NCBI GenBank assembly: GCA_014529385.2
Contig: CM043952.1
Coordinates: 56,959,619-57,023,618 of the forward strand
Length of the DNA: 64,000 bases
DNA from: Adiantum capillus-veneris
Lineage: Eukaryota; Streptophyta; Polypodiopsida; Polypodiales; Pteridaceae
Direction: 5' to 3'
Within the stretch, counting starts at the first letter, position 1, and each line of letters opens with the position of its first letter. The position numbers and the translations under genes were made by a program. Below, in pieces: positions 53,524-64,000 of this stretch. The notes under the pieces were generated by a model. The model saw only the letters and a list, made by a program, of their open reading frames with translations, was not told the origin of the DNA and did not search any database.

Positions 53524-54013
53524 TGCTTAGTTTTTAATTTTGAAGTGTAAATTCCTATTTATGATGAAATTAGTCTGCGGGTGGGCAATGACAAAGCTAC
53601 AAAATATCATGAAGTGTTTATGTCAATGCGTAAAGCTCTTACCTGCGGTTGTAATGCAACAAATGCGACTACAATGTGATAACCGGGGAGGAAGTAGGAA
53701 GCACGAGAAGGAGAGAAGTGAGCGCCGTTAGCTCACGCTGTGTATTTCATTATCCAAAACTTAAAATTAACTTAAAAAAATTGGTTTTATATCTTAGCCA
53801 AGGTTTTTGGTGGTCAAAACTAATAATCTGGGAGCTCTAACTAAAGATGGGTAATGACAGGTTGATACAATTTGGAAGCTTGTAGCCCCGGCTCATCTAT
53901 TACAAAGTTTATCCAAAAAATAGGAGTTACAATATTCTCGATTTATCAAAATAATATGTGTTTTTGCAATGAGAGCTGCGAAAAATGGTATCTGAGTTAG
54001 CTTGCTGCTAACA
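53524..54013 (-). repeat. LTR B2: second copy of the 490-bp LTR
   Basis: This copy aligns end to end with 25123-25613 and has proper termini on the minus strand (TGTTAGCAGC to CTAAGCA). No PBS lies on its inner side, since copia gag begins there directly. The flanks (TCTTG left, CAAAC right) give no target duplication. It is therefore either a solo LTR with an altered flank or one end of a recombined element. Confidence 0.8.
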
Positions 54014-55108
54014 CAAACAGTATTGCGTAGGCTTTGTGAAGCACATAAGCACTCTGTGTATTGCCACCTAATATCACACAAAACTGCCGTTAGCTACAGT
54101 AAGAGCACGCAGTCTTTCTCTATCTCACCCTATGATTAGCCCTTGGCTTGCTGTACAACCTCCTCCTCACCATAACAGATGCCCCTTGGGCTTGCTGCAT
54201 GCAGTCTCTCTCTATCTCACCCTACGATTGGCCCTTGGCTTGCTCTCTCTATCTCACCCTACGATTGGCCCTTGGCTTGCTGTGCAACCTCCTCCTCACC
54301 ATAACAGATGCCCCTTAGGCTTGCTGTGCAACCTCCTTCTCACCCCAATGGGCTACAATGTGCGCACACACCAACCAACAAAAGCAAAAGCAGCGCTGTG
54401 AGCCTCCAATTGCAAACGAACGAGCATCTAATGGCATACTACGAAAGGTAATTGATGGTTTTTTCTCAGAAACCGCACACACATTGGTAGAAGCACAAGG
54501 GAAGGCATTTTCATACCCAGTTATACAACACGCAAAGGGTTTTAGGAGATCTCCACGTCATAATATGTAAGATAGTTGGGTTTTTTCTCTCTCGCAAAAC
54601 TGCACACACGGTTAGAGGTACATGGGAGGGCGTTTCCACACACAAAAATGGTTTTAAAAGCTATGTTTATAGCCATCATTACAAGTCTGGCACTGATATT
54701 GTGTTGTCACATCAAAAAGATGTTGAAATGCCAATTTATTCATAGTTATATAAACATAAAATCACACATGTAAACACATGTACATGCATGATTATAAAAG
54801 TGTTCTATTTTAGGATTCCACACACATATGCATATACACGGGCATATACACAAAAAAATACACAAAACACATATGGAAAGTTTTCACATAACACATATGC
54901 ACGTACAAAACTAAATATACAATCATACACATAGTGTAGCATTAATGTAAAGCATAAATGATAATAATGATAAAATGTAGTAATAATCATCATCATAAAG
55001 CTAATACCTATCATAAAATGATCATTTGAAGGGTTTAATAGTGATGAAATTTCAAAATCTTGGACAACAAGCATGTACAAGAGAGATAACATAGATGACA
55101 ATGATAAG
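54014..55108 (+). repeat. Second copy of the Penelope-like leader, truncated at both ends
   Basis: From about 54115 it matches 11957-12830 in order and orientation. The CCCTTGGCTTGCTG unit at the start is expanded into three partial tandem copies (54135, 54230 and 54271). It shares CAAACGAACGAGCATC, GGGTTTTAGGAGATCT and the GATAATAATGATAAAATG block, and stops at 55108 where the LTR of element F begins. Its left flank (54014-54112) does not match the pseudo-LTR. No RT part is present. Confidence 0.75.
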
Positions 55109-55482
55109 TGTCATAATAATCAATATCTGTTTCTCCTAAATGATTTTCTCATGTTAAACTGATAATTTAATATGGGGAAGTGCCAGGAGAGAAAAAGCTA
55201 GATTATTGGTTAAGCTGGCAGACCGGCCACAATAGGGATCCAAAGGAGGGAAAATAGGGATCCAAAGGGGGGGCCATCTGCAAAAGAGCTATGTGCAACA
55301 ATGGGCTTAAAAGACCATAAAGTTCAGCCCATTAAGACTTCCAAAATGCTAAGGTTCCAAAATTCAAAGGTTGTGTCCAAAGGTCAAACATTGGGGGAAC
55401 TGGATGCTTTGTGTGTGTCCCAAAAGTCTTTATCAATCCCTACATAGGAGGGGGCAAGCCTTGCAAGTAGGGGATGAGAGAG

Positions 55483-55566
<84 letters not shown>

Positions 55567-56019
55567 GCTCCCTTTACACAAAGGGAATGAGGGACACATG
55601 TCAGCTCCCTAGCCCAGATGCCCACAAGGTGTACCCAATTCCTATTGGATGGCCTGGGAGGTGGACCAATGAGAATTAAGCTAGAGTAAATCTAGTTTAA
55701 TTAATTTAAAAACACTTAATAAAAGAACCAATGAGAATTAAGCTCTCTAGAAGACTATTGGATAGTCTCCCAAGGGGACCAATGAGCATTCAACAGCCCA
55801 ATGGCTTGCCTGATTCCTATTGGCCAGGAGGCAAAGGGGTCCAATGAGAGTTTAGTTGAATTAAATAATTACCTAAAGCTCTCACAAAAGGGGAAAGGGG
55901 GACACATGTCAGAAGGCTATCACTTATACTGCCTTGGGAGGTCCAATCGGACTGTAGCAAGCGAAAATTGGAAGGGGGGTCGACCAAGAGAGAGAGGGGG
56001 CTGATTTTTGCAAGGATTA

Positions 56020-56073
<54 letters not shown>

Positions 56074-56767
56074 TCACACAATCTCATGTGTGAAGAAAAG
56101 AAGACTCTCTCTCCTTATTAAGCTTTAATGGAAAGCCAAGCTTGTGAAAAGGGAGGCCTACACCAACAACTCTTGGCTTTGTGATGCAAATCCAACCAAG
56201 AGCCAAGCTTTAATGTATGCTCATCTCCTCTACCATGCTAATTACTAAGCTAAGCTATGCTAATATGAGTGATTATGTGAGGAGATGTACATCTTTCTCA
56301 TAAGAATACTCCTTCCTCTCAATCTACTCTCATACCCCGCTAGCTCTCACCATCTTCGAAGGTGTGTGAGGTCTTGGGTCTGAGACCGTGAGGGAATGAT
56401 GTTGTGTTTGATAAGTGTTTTTGCTTAGTGCATGAAGTTTCCATCTTCATTGCACTAGCTAGTATTGAAGGAACACAAAGAGTTGTATTGTAAAATGTCT
56501 CTATTGATGGGAGAAACCATAATACAAAGCCTTTTGGAGGGGGGATTGGCTCCATGAAAATCCGGTCCTCAATTGTTGTCAATTGCTTAATTTCTCTCTC
56601 TTTTGAAGTATTGTTCATGCTATCTAACTAGGTGTTATGTTTTTTTTTGTTTCTCTCTCCACCCAAGCACTCTTGTTATTCTCATTAGGAAGCTATCCTA
56701 ATGAAATGCTCACTATGTTCATGCTATTTTCCGCTACACACAAGTTACTAGACCATTAAATGTTACA
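55109..56767 (+). repeat. 5' LTR of element F
   Basis: It is 1659 bp, from TGTCATAATAATC to AAATGTTACA, with the PBS after one base. It contains an (AC) run at 55485-55565 and a (CA) run at 56021-56069. The first 1.0 kb matches the 3' LTR closely apart from microsatellite lengths and small indels. Confidence 0.93.
55485..55565 (+). repeat. (AC)n microsatellite in element F 5' LTR
   Basis: An 81-bp perfect run. The corresponding run in the 3' LTR is 109 bp (62844-62952). The solo LTR at 3625-5254 has only a few CA units (about 4210-4224) at the matching place. Confidence 0.95.
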
Positions 56768-56768
56768 T

Positions 56769-56780
56769 TGGTATCACAGC
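56769..56780 (+). other. Primer-binding site of element F, tRNA-iMet type
   Basis: TGGTATCACAGC differs from the usual TGGTATCAGAGC at one base and lies one base after the LTR. Confidence 0.9.
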
Positions 56781-57184
56781 ACAAGGTTTCTCTTTTCTTT
56801 CTCAAGAAGGGAGGACCTCAAGCTAGCTATAAATGGTTGGTACTATTAATTGCATGTGAGTAAGTAGAATAGGGATTTTTTAGCCTTGCAGTGCGCCTCC
56901 CTTTGTGCAGTTAACGGGGCATCACCGTCGAGAGCTATGGTCTTAATAGTGGAGTCCTACAGGGCTTGCCTACAAGTTAACCACTATTGAGCTATTAGAA
57001 GCTTGACAGGAGCCGGTGCTGTTTTGGTGTTAAACGACCCTCTCTTCTATTCCTTGCAATTAATGGTATTCGAGCCACGGGTACAGTAGCTTGAGTGCTT
57101 TTTCTAAAGGGGTAAAGCGGAGTAGCAACTAGGGTTTAAAGTTCCAAATTAAACCTAAAAAGTTTACACCTAAAAGTTGTTAGA

Positions 57185-58700
57185 ATGGCTAACAATAGTA
57201 AAGAGAGTGAAATTAATGTTGATAGCTTTGATTTTGGTAATGAGCAAGCTACTAGTTAATGATGCCCTGATGCTTGTTAACTATCTTATTTCTAGGCTTC
57301 ATCAATAAGCCATGGGCAATCCATCCCTCCAAAGTGAAGTGCAATGGCAAATTTGTGCTCATGGGATTCTCCAAGCTCCCCACCATGACGAGAGAACACC
57401 TAGGAAGCCTCCTTGCGAGACTTCCTAAAGAGGTCTCTCTCTGATTCGGGAAGAAGAAGAGGATCCCTATGAAGGGCTTAGAAATTTGCTCCTTGATGAC
57501 GCATCTCCTTCTCAAAGGAGAATTCAAAAGCCTTCACTGAAGGAACAAGAAAGAAGCGAGTCTCCTGCCACCTCGGCGGAGATGGATCCACGAAGATGGC
57601 AGACTAAATGCTCTTCATCACTTCCAAAACGGAGAAGACCATCGCATACTTCTCCACACCATACTTCAGAGAGGGATGACAAAAAGGAAGAGAAGAAAAA
57701 GGCGAGAGAGAGGACACCCTCTTCTCCATCTTCTTCATCCTCTTTCTCATATGAAAGTGATGGTGAAGCCAACGAAGATCAAGGCAAGAAAAAGGCAAGA
57801 AAGAGGTCACCCTCTTCTCCATCTTCCTCAAATTCTTCATCTTCTGAAGAAAGTGATGGTGCAACCTTTGAACCATAAAAAAGAAGAGGCCATAGGAAAT
57901 CCTATGCCATGTGGAAGAGGTCATCCAAGCTCAAGAAGTTCAAAGAGGGAGGAAAGAGCATCTCTTTCCTTACCTACAATGACACTTTTGGTGCTACGGA
58001 CAAAGTCTTGGCCTTTATTCAACAATTCAATGCAGTGTTTGGAGATGAGGGCTTCACGGAGTCCTCTAAGCTACACCATGTAGCTATGCACTTTTAAAAG
58101 TCCGCCAGGCAATGGTGGTCTAGCCTACGGGCCAACGGGGAAGCTCCACAAACATGGAAAGCTTTAAAAGCTTCCATTATGAAGCAGTTTTTGGCCACCA
58201 ATGCCAAAGACAAAGTACTCACCGAATGGCAAAGCTTGAAGCTCTCTCCCTGTGAATCCATTCACAAATATGTAGACACCTACAACTCAAAGCCACTGTC
58301 TTCAAAAAGTTGGATTTTGGAGAGCAAAAGAAACAATGTTTTCCGGGCTTGAAATGGTGGAGTATGTCAACTCCCAAAGGCCACGCACCATATCGGCGGT
58401 TATACACCATACTATGGTGGCCTCTCGAATCAATTTCCAAATGGAGGCTAAAAGAAATTCTAAGCCCATGGAAAACAAGGGTTCCAATGAGCCTAAGGGG
58501 AAGGACAATGTCCAAAAGTCTCCTAAGGGAAACTCTAACAAAGCTAAAGAGAAGGGAGTTTACAAAGGCAAAAATAAACTCTCTCCTGAAGAGCTTGAGC
58601 GTTATCGCAAGGATAACCGGTGTTTCAAGTGCGACGAACAAGGGCATGCGTACCGCGCTTGTCCCCAAAATAACAACTGCCATGATCCTCCTAGAGCTAC
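57185..58700 (+). pseudogene. Gag of element F
   Basis: The probable start is MANNSKESEINVDS at 57185. A serine- and charge-rich region (57486-57878) contains two related segments, KKKARERTPSSPSSSSS and KKKARKRSPSSPSSSNS, a tandem duplication of about 34 codons. The capsid (57890-58330) has KKFKEGGKSISFLTYND, AFIQQFNAVFG, QWWSSLRANGEAPQTW and EWQSLKLSPCESIHKYV, typical of retrotransposon gag. The knuckle CFKCDEQGHAYRAC (58621-58662) is an intact CCHC. Frameshifts lie near 57260, 57880, 58090 and 58330. The protein would assemble particles around the element RNA. Confidence 0.87.
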
Positions 58701-58779
58701 CTTGGTCAAAATCCAAGAGGAGGACATTCACCACAAAGGATCTCCTCTATGCCATGCTTGGGGAAAGGTAAGAGAACAT

Positions 58780-59116
58780 GATTCTTTTATTCTCTTTGAC
58801 CCTGGTTCTACTCATAATTTTATATCTATAGAGTTGGCCACCAAGCTAGGCATACAAGCCTATGAGATGGAAGATATCCTACCCCGCAGACGGTGCTTTC
58901 AAGGGGCAAGAAGCTTCAATCACTCCCTTAATCGAGAAATTGAGGCTCCATGTCCAAAGCTATGTGGACAAAGAGGACTTCTTTATCTCTCCTCTCAAGC
59001 ATGAGGATGTAATCCTAGGGGCACCATGGTTTGATCGCATGGCTGCCAACGTTAAATTCCCTGAAAGGAGAATCTCCTTTAAGTTCAGGGAAAAAAGATA
59101 TGTATATAGATGCTAA
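58780..59116 (+). pseudogene. Retropepsin of element F
   Basis: DSFILFDPGSTHNFIS places the active site at 58798 as DPGST (more often DSGST or DTGAT), keeping the aspartate. The frame shifts near 58880. The second half reads RLHVQSYVDKEDFFISPL, VILGAPWFDRMAANVKFPER and ISFKFREKRYVY, which covers the ILG motif. This domain would cleave the polyprotein. Beyond 59116 the linker to RT begins. Confidence 0.85.
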
Positions 59117-60610
59117 GGAAATGGGTAACACTATACCCATTGTACGTACACAAGCTTTCAACAAGTCAATAAAGAGCTCTATTTCCGTGTACATGATTTT
59201 TGTTAAAGATTCTCAAAATGAACCTAATGTTTTAGCAAAAGAAAATATACACAATAAAAAAGAATTAGAGTTATCCAATTTTCTCAAAGGATTTCAAGAT
59301 GTCTTTATTGATGACATCCCTTGTGAGCTACCTCCTAAACGAGGCAATGATGACCATGCAATTGAACTTTTTCCAGGAAGTTTACCGCCTAACAAACCTC
59401 CTTATAGAGTTTTTCAAGCTCAACAAGAGGAGATTATACAACAAGGGCATGAGTTAGTTGAGACGGGCATGGTTAGGCCTAGCTCATCTCCATTTTGTTC
59501 TCCTTTGCTACTAGTGCAAAAGAAAGACGACACATATCGTATGTGTGTTGACTATAGAGCACTAAATAGGATCACTATCAAGAATAGGTTTCCTGTTCCA
59601 CGGGTAGAAGACCTATTTGATAATCTACAAGGGTCCACCTAATTCATTAGGATTGACCTAAAAAGTGGCTATCATCAAATAAGGATAGTTGATCAAAACA
59701 TTGTAAAGACCGCATTTCGCACTACATTTGGTCTTTACGAATACATTGTCATGCCTTTTGGCTTGACCAATGCACCAGCCACATTCAACCGCTTGATGGA
59801 GAAGCTATTCAGGCCTCACTGAACCTTTAGTGGAGTGTTCTTTCATGATATCACCATCTACTCTAATTCATTAGACGAACACAAGCAACACCTCCAGGTA
59901 ATATTTCAAGTTTTAAGAGAGAATAAACTTTATGTAATCGAAAGAAAAGTGAATTTCTCTTGGAAGAGATTCAGTATTTAGGTCACATTATCTCTCAAGA
60001 TGGCATCCAAATGGATCCATCAAAGTTAGAGGTAATAAAAGGATGGCCTAAACCAAGGAATCTTCATGAGTTAAGAAGCTTTATAGGTATGTGCGCATAC
60101 TATAGACGCTTCATAGAAAATTTCTCACTAATAGCAGGACCATTACATGACCTCACAAAGAAAAACGTTAGGTACACATGGTCTGCCAAGGAGAACAATG
60201 CTTTCAAAAGCCTTAACGAAAAGCTTATCTCTCAACCTGTGCTTACACTACCGGATCTCTCAAAGCCATTTGAGGTCCAATGTGATGCTTGTGGTGATTG
60301 CCTTGGAGCTGTTTTGCTTCAAGAAGGGCACGCCATAGGCTATGAAAGTCGAAGGCTTGAACCTGTTGAGCAAGCTCTAGGCATATATGAAAAGGAACTC
60401 CTTGCAGTTCTACATGCCTTAGACTCATGGAAGCACTATTTATTGGGGACTCCTTTCATTCTGTAAACGGATCACCAAAGTCGTAAGTATTTCATAACGC
60501 AGACCAAGCTCTCCGACAAACAAATGAGGTGGGCAAATTTCCTTTCACAATTTTATTTTCATATTGCTCACATTGCTGCCAAGCATAATCAAGTAGCCAA
60601 TGCACTCTCA
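59117..60610 (+). pseudogene. Reverse transcriptase and RNase H of element F
   Basis: The RT reads LVETGMVRPSSSPFCSPLLL, YRMCVDYRALNRITIKNRFP, a stop at 59640, then [15 protein letters not shown] and [19 protein letters not shown]. The catalytic box is FFHDI where FxDD is expected, so the first aspartate of the pair is histidine. After a frameshift near 59945 it continues with EIQYLGHIISQDGIQMDPSK. RNase H has FEVQCDACGDCLGAVLLQEG, YEKELLAVLHALDSWKHYL, a stop at 60464, TDHQSRKY and HNQVANALSRR. Catalytic residues of RNase H appear kept. The RT cannot be active. Confidence 0.9.
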
Positions 60611-62100
60611 AGACGGCCGAGAGTGAATGCGATTTCCATAGCAACTCACAATGATCTATCTTCTATGATAGATGAGTATGCTATTGATCCCGATTTTAGA
60701 GATGTGATTTCAGCCCTTGCACTAGGGAAAAAAGAGAAACCATTTACTTTACAAGATGGTTATCTTCTCTATGGCAATAGACTATGCGTTACTAGCTCAC
60801 TACGTGAGAAAGTAATGTATGAATCTCATGCTCCTCCTTATGCAGGGCATAGAGGGATTCAGTCTATCCTAAAGGGGATTGAAACATATTTCTATTGGCC
60901 TACCATGAAAGGAAACATACAAGAGTATGTTTCTAAACGTGTGGTATGCCAAAAGACAAAATTTGATAGAGGGAAGCAACTTGGATTGCTTCAACCTTTG
61001 CCAATCTCTAATTCACCATGGGAGAGCATATCCATGGATTTTATCTTTGGATTGCCTAAGTCTATCCATGGGAATACGGGAATATGGATGATAGTAGATA
61101 GGTTCAGTAAACAAGATCATTTTATACCTGTCAAAAAGACTATCAAAGCCCATCAAATGGAAACCTTCTTCATTTCAAAAATCTTCAAGTACCATGGCTT
61201 GCCAATGTCCATAGTGTCGGATAGAGATCCTAAAATGACTAGTAATTTCTGGAAGGGTCTCTTTGAGAATTTAGGAACAAGGCTAAACTTCTCTTTGGCG
61301 TATCACTCGCAAACGGATGGCCAAAGTGAAATAGCTAACCTAACAATGCTCAATCTACTAAAAGCCTATGTAACGGAAGTAGATTAAAGATCGCAATGGG
61401 AGAAGTACTTACCCTTAGTGGAGTATGCCTACAATAACACTGTACATACTTCCACAAGAAAAGCACCTTTTGAGGTAATTGAGGGAAGATCAAAAAGTCC
61501 CTTGCTACTTAAGGTACACAAGAAGATCTTCGCTACAGATGAGTATAGCCGAGACGTACAAGAATATTTCCAAAAGATTAAGGATGCTATCTCTATCTCA
61601 CAGCAAAGGCAAAAGGCTACTGTTGACATGCACAGAAGAGCGCAAGTTTTTAAAGAAAATGATTGGGTCTTACTCAAATTTCCCAAGGCTCGATTAAGGC
61701 ACACGACGCACAAGAATCCTACGGGACATCAAAAGTACTATGCTAAGTTAGGAAAAAGGTACTATGGTCCCTTCCAAATTCTTAGGCCAATCACTGAGAT
61801 GGCGTATCAACTCAAGTTGCCCAACCATTGGCTCATACACAATGATTTCCATGTGAGCCTACTAAAGTCTTACAAAGGAGAGCCACCTCAAGAACAAACT
61901 ATTGAAGACCCCCCGGAGATCGAGGACCAAGAAGAGGTGCTGCAGCTCGAGTCCATTCTCCGACATGAAGACAAGGTACTAAGAGGCGATAAGACTATCT
62001 GACGATATCTTATTAAGTTTAATAATTATTTTTTTGAAGATGCTAGATGGATGCAAGGCATCCAATTAAAGGATAATGTAAACCTTGTCAATGCTTACAA
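60611..62100 (+). pseudogene. Integrase with C-terminal chromodomain of element F
   Basis: The zinc module has HAPPYAGHRGIQ and YVSKRVVCQK, where the first cysteine of the C-x2-C pair is arginine. The core has ISMDFIFGLP, VSDRDPKMTSNFW and DGQSEIANL, so the DDE triad is kept. A stop lies at 61385. The C-terminal part (61418-62000) has YAYNNTVHTSTRKAPFEVIE, FKENDWVLLKFPKARLR and GPFQILRPITEMAYQLKLP. The chromodomain starts with LQLESILRHEDKVLRGDKTI, a TGA at 62000, then RYLIKFNNYFFEDARWMQ. A chromodomain directs chromovirus insertion to particular chromatin. This places the element among the chromoviruses. Confidence 0.9.
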
Positions 62101-62469
62101 TGCTTCCCTAGAGTAAGCAAATGCACAAATGTTAAAAATGAACAAAGTTTTTGTCTTATAAGACTCTCTTTTTCTTTATTATGCACAAAAATGAAGTAGT
62201 ATGCATGCTTAGATCACGTTTGCAGAGACGACGTCTCCCGAACACCAAGTAGAGCTTGTCACTCTACTATGGAAGACTGATAGGACTAATGTGCAGACAT
62301 GCTTGCGGAAGCTTAGGCTCTCAAGCACCAAATGGACTAGTCATCCATTCTGGAACGATGTCGTAGGGTAACATAGGGATCCTCTACCCGCTAAGAAAAT
62401 GACTAATGAATATGCTTTATCTTCTCTACCCCATAGTCGAGGATGACTATGATTTCCAGAGAGAGGTAA
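62101..62469 (+). other. 3' untranslated region and PPT of element F
   Basis: This non-coding stretch is shared with 2747-3060 on the minus strand. Common blocks include CTCTACCCGCTAAG and GATGACTA. It ends in the polypurine tract AGAGAGAGGTAA immediately before the 3' LTR. Confidence 0.85.
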
Positions 62470-63501
<1,032 letters not shown>

Positions 63502-63631
63502 TTATCACTGATAGCCGACTTTCGGAAATCAAAAAAAAAAAAAAAAAACTCATTTCACCCCCCCCACTCTCAGTACCCCTCCCACCGTAGCTTATTTCCC
63601 CCCCCCCCGCTCTACGGGCATTGGATAAAAA

Positions 63632-63689
<58 letters not shown>

Positions 63690-64000
63690 CCCTACATACC
63701 CCTTCCCTAATGTCTCTCTCTCCCAATTTACCCTCCCCGGCCAGGCAGAAGCTTTGAAAAAAAACTACCGACCCCTTTCTCGTGCTCCCTCTGTGTGAGC
63801 CGAATGGAAAACTCCCCCCTCCGCTCTCCGTATTCTTACACTCACTCTGGCCCCTCCTCACTCTTCCCCACCCGCTCGCCTCACCCTCCATCGGCTTCAT
63901 TCCCCTCCCCTCGGCCTCATTCCCCCCCCACTTGGCCCGCGGATATATTCCCTCACTCCACCCATTGACTTATTCCCCCCCTCGTACTCAAGCTCCCATG
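63502..64000 (+). other. Pyrimidine-rich DNA without a recognisable gene
   Basis: After a run of A residues (about 63529-63548) the plus strand is C/T-rich, with runs of C and a (CT) run at about 63637-63684. It could be the 5' region of a gene beyond the window or a low-complexity insertion; nothing in it allows a choice. Confidence 0.5.

Noticed and set aside
53524-54013. Treating 25123 and 53524 as the two LTRs of a single 28.9-kb insertion
   Set aside because: No PBS beside the right copy, no matching target duplication, and copia gag abuts it. It is kept only as a possibility in the findings.
11508-55108. Telomere-repeat arrays expected for endonuclease-lacking PLEs
   Set aside because: No TTTAGGG or CCCTAAA array is present; only isolated similar words.
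55384-55679. Open frames across the long AC/GT runs (also near 62740-63010 and 63590-63900)
   Set aside because: Dinucleotide runs are open in several frames; there is no codon signature or domain.

Overview
The window looks like intergenic DNA from a seed plant with a large, repeat-filled genome. It holds plant-type Ty3/gypsy and Ty1/copia LTR retrotransposons with tRNA-iMet and tRNA-Asp type primer-binding sites, old nested insertions, many CA and CT microsatellites, and no convincing host gene. A gymnosperm would fit the decay, the nesting and the Penelope-like element, but this is inference and no marker gene is present. All protein-coding remnants I recognise are transposon genes, and almost all are broken.

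Layout from left to right. (1) 1-5457: LTRs and integrase/chromodomain remnants of a chromovirus family (element A, minus strand), split by a solo LTR of the same family in the opposite direction (3625-5254) with a near-perfect 5-bp target duplication. (2) About 5592-11300: plus-strand Tat/Athila-like Ty3 element E, with a 5' LTR, a tRNA-Asp type PBS, a leader with repeated GGCGCGCC-centred palindromes, and decayed gag and protease. (3) About 11508-17790: a Penelope-like retroelement with two roughly 430-bp direct terminal repeats (pseudo-LTRs), a long leader and an RT reading frame that is almost continuous but has a mutated catalytic motif. (4) 18176-24917: complete minus-strand copia element G with matching TSD (CGTTA). 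(5) 25123-46260: a large minus-strand Tat/Athila-like assembly (C/B) with gag, RT, RNase H, an integrase carrying two zinc modules, a retropepsin-like segment downstream of integrase, extra unknown ORFs, two arrays built around the palindrome TAAATAATCGCGATTATTTA, a polypurine tract and a 490-bp 3' LTR. It is interrupted by plus-strand element D (30732-35970, TSD CAAGC). (6) 46261-49850: AT-rich DNA with one promoter/LTR-like stretch. (7) About 49850-53523: copia element H, 5'-truncated at a second copy of the 490-bp LTR (53524-54013). (8) 54014-55108: a second copy of the Penelope-like leader, cut by (9) plus-strand chromovirus F (55109-63501), same family as A, with gag, protease, RT, RNase H, integrase and chromodomain. 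(10) 63502-64000: pyrimidine-rich DNA without a recognisable gene.

The points most worth following up are the Penelope-like element with its pseudo-LTRs and the periodic palindromes in the untranslated regions of two different Tat-like families (about 285-bp spacing with occasional half-steps of about 137 bp). Next come the duplicated zinc-binding module in the C integrase, the retropepsin-like segment on the wrong side of integrase, and an unknown ORF whose reading frame is cleanly interrupted by element D. Inactivating changes across several elements look dominated by C-to-T and G-to-A transitions, as expected for long-methylated plant transposons. All assignments were made by eye; no alignment or database search was run.
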